From Gaetbulibacter sp. S0825 (GTDB lineage: Bacteria > Bacteroidota > Bacteroidia > Flavobacteriales > Flavobacteriaceae), in contig NZ_JAATJT010000001.1 in the NCBI RefSeq assembly GCF_011777505.1, positions 1,575,666 through 1,639,665 on the forward strand: a stretch of DNA of 64,000 nt. The letters run 5' to 3'. Under the pieces are notes generated by a model. That model did not search any database, had not been told where the DNA came from, and saw only the letters and a program-made list of their open reading frames with translations. This document shows, one piece after another, positions 63,918 to 64,000 of this stretch. Both the position numbers and the translations under genes were made by a program. The stretch's first letter is position 1. The number at the start of each line of letters is the position of its first letter.

Positions 63918-64000
63918 TATATATATAAGGTATATTTTTACACTTCCCCCAATAGTATTCATCGGGATTTGAGTATTCGATTTGGATTGGTATGGGATTT

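Noticed and set aside
63918..64000. Possible gene or element at the right end
   Set aside because: Too short, AT-rich and without an open frame or repeat that I can support.
1..64000. Mobile element or prophage around the TIR/caspase island
   Set aside because: No transposase, integrase, direct repeat or tRNA junction was seen near 50-57 kb; the two tRNAs are 14 kb away.

Overview
The window is about 64 kb of low-GC chromosome from a member of the Bacteroidota, almost certainly a marine-type Flavobacteriaceae. The evidence is T9SS C-terminal sorting domains, -7 promoter boxes of the TAnnTTTG type in front of many genes, weak or absent Shine-Dalgarno sequences, a split transketolase, SurA-like parvulin clusters, a zeaxanthin-type carotenoid cluster, and DUF6090 and OmpA/TSP3 proteins. 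No rRNA, insertion sequence, integrase or CRISPR array was seen. Both ends are cut: a 5' part of pepT lies at 1-356, and the last ~135 bases hold only the thrS promoter and unassigned sequence.

Layout. 0-10 kb: pepT (partial), pyrD, two T9SS-exported proteins (M43 metalloprotease, spondin domain), HMG-CoA lyase, then a porin / FMN-binding protein / membrane protein / ferritin group that suggests iron or extracytoplasmic flavin electron transfer, a frame-broken Cys-rich microgene, and guaB. 10-17.7 kb: a beta-barrel protein, then a minus-strand run of DUF6090, membrane dipeptidase, Tat-type PLP aminotransferase, serine beta-lactamase-family hydrolase, GH29 fucosidase and SRPBCC protein. 17.8-26.3 kb: three SurA/parvulin-like exported proteins, MoxR ATPase, aconitase and a Crp/Fnr regulator. 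26.4-30.8 kb: a lipoprotein with two RskA-C-like repeats, two tandem OmpA-type paralogues with different C-terminal domains, and a TlpA-like thioredoxin. 30.8-35.7 kb: the carotenoid operon crtI-crtB-crtZ-crtY behind a CarH-like B12/light regulator, with a perfect 12-bp inverted repeat at the crtI start. 35.8-36.1 kb: tRNA-Leu(GAG) and tRNA-Lys(TTT). 36-50 kb: housekeeping genes (aroK, a PyrR-like phosphoribosyltransferase, a TPMT-type methyltransferase, an S4 protein, an FKBP lipoprotein, split transketolase, tgt, an LptF/G permease, an EamA transporter, accA, dnaB, an AsnB-labelled exported protein, TauE).

50.2-57.1 kb is the most interesting region. It is a five-gene minus-strand operon: a membrane TPR protein; a membrane protein carrying GSSIIPKD repeats; a caspase / alpha-beta hydrolase / TPR-like fusion; a TIR protein with a transmembrane hairpin; and a membrane coiled-coil protein. 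A divergent gene opposite it encodes almost nothing but 11 perfect copies of the same octapeptide GSSIIPKD. The peptide is invariant while its codons vary, so it is under selection. The set looks like an undescribed TIR/caspase conflict or cell-death system with a dedicated repeat-peptide partner. That function is inferred, not shown.

57.2-64 kb: a giant exported amidohydrolase with a beta-propeller, then the thrS-infC-rpmI-rplT translation operon (minus strand). Here infC appears to start at a rare ATA codon.
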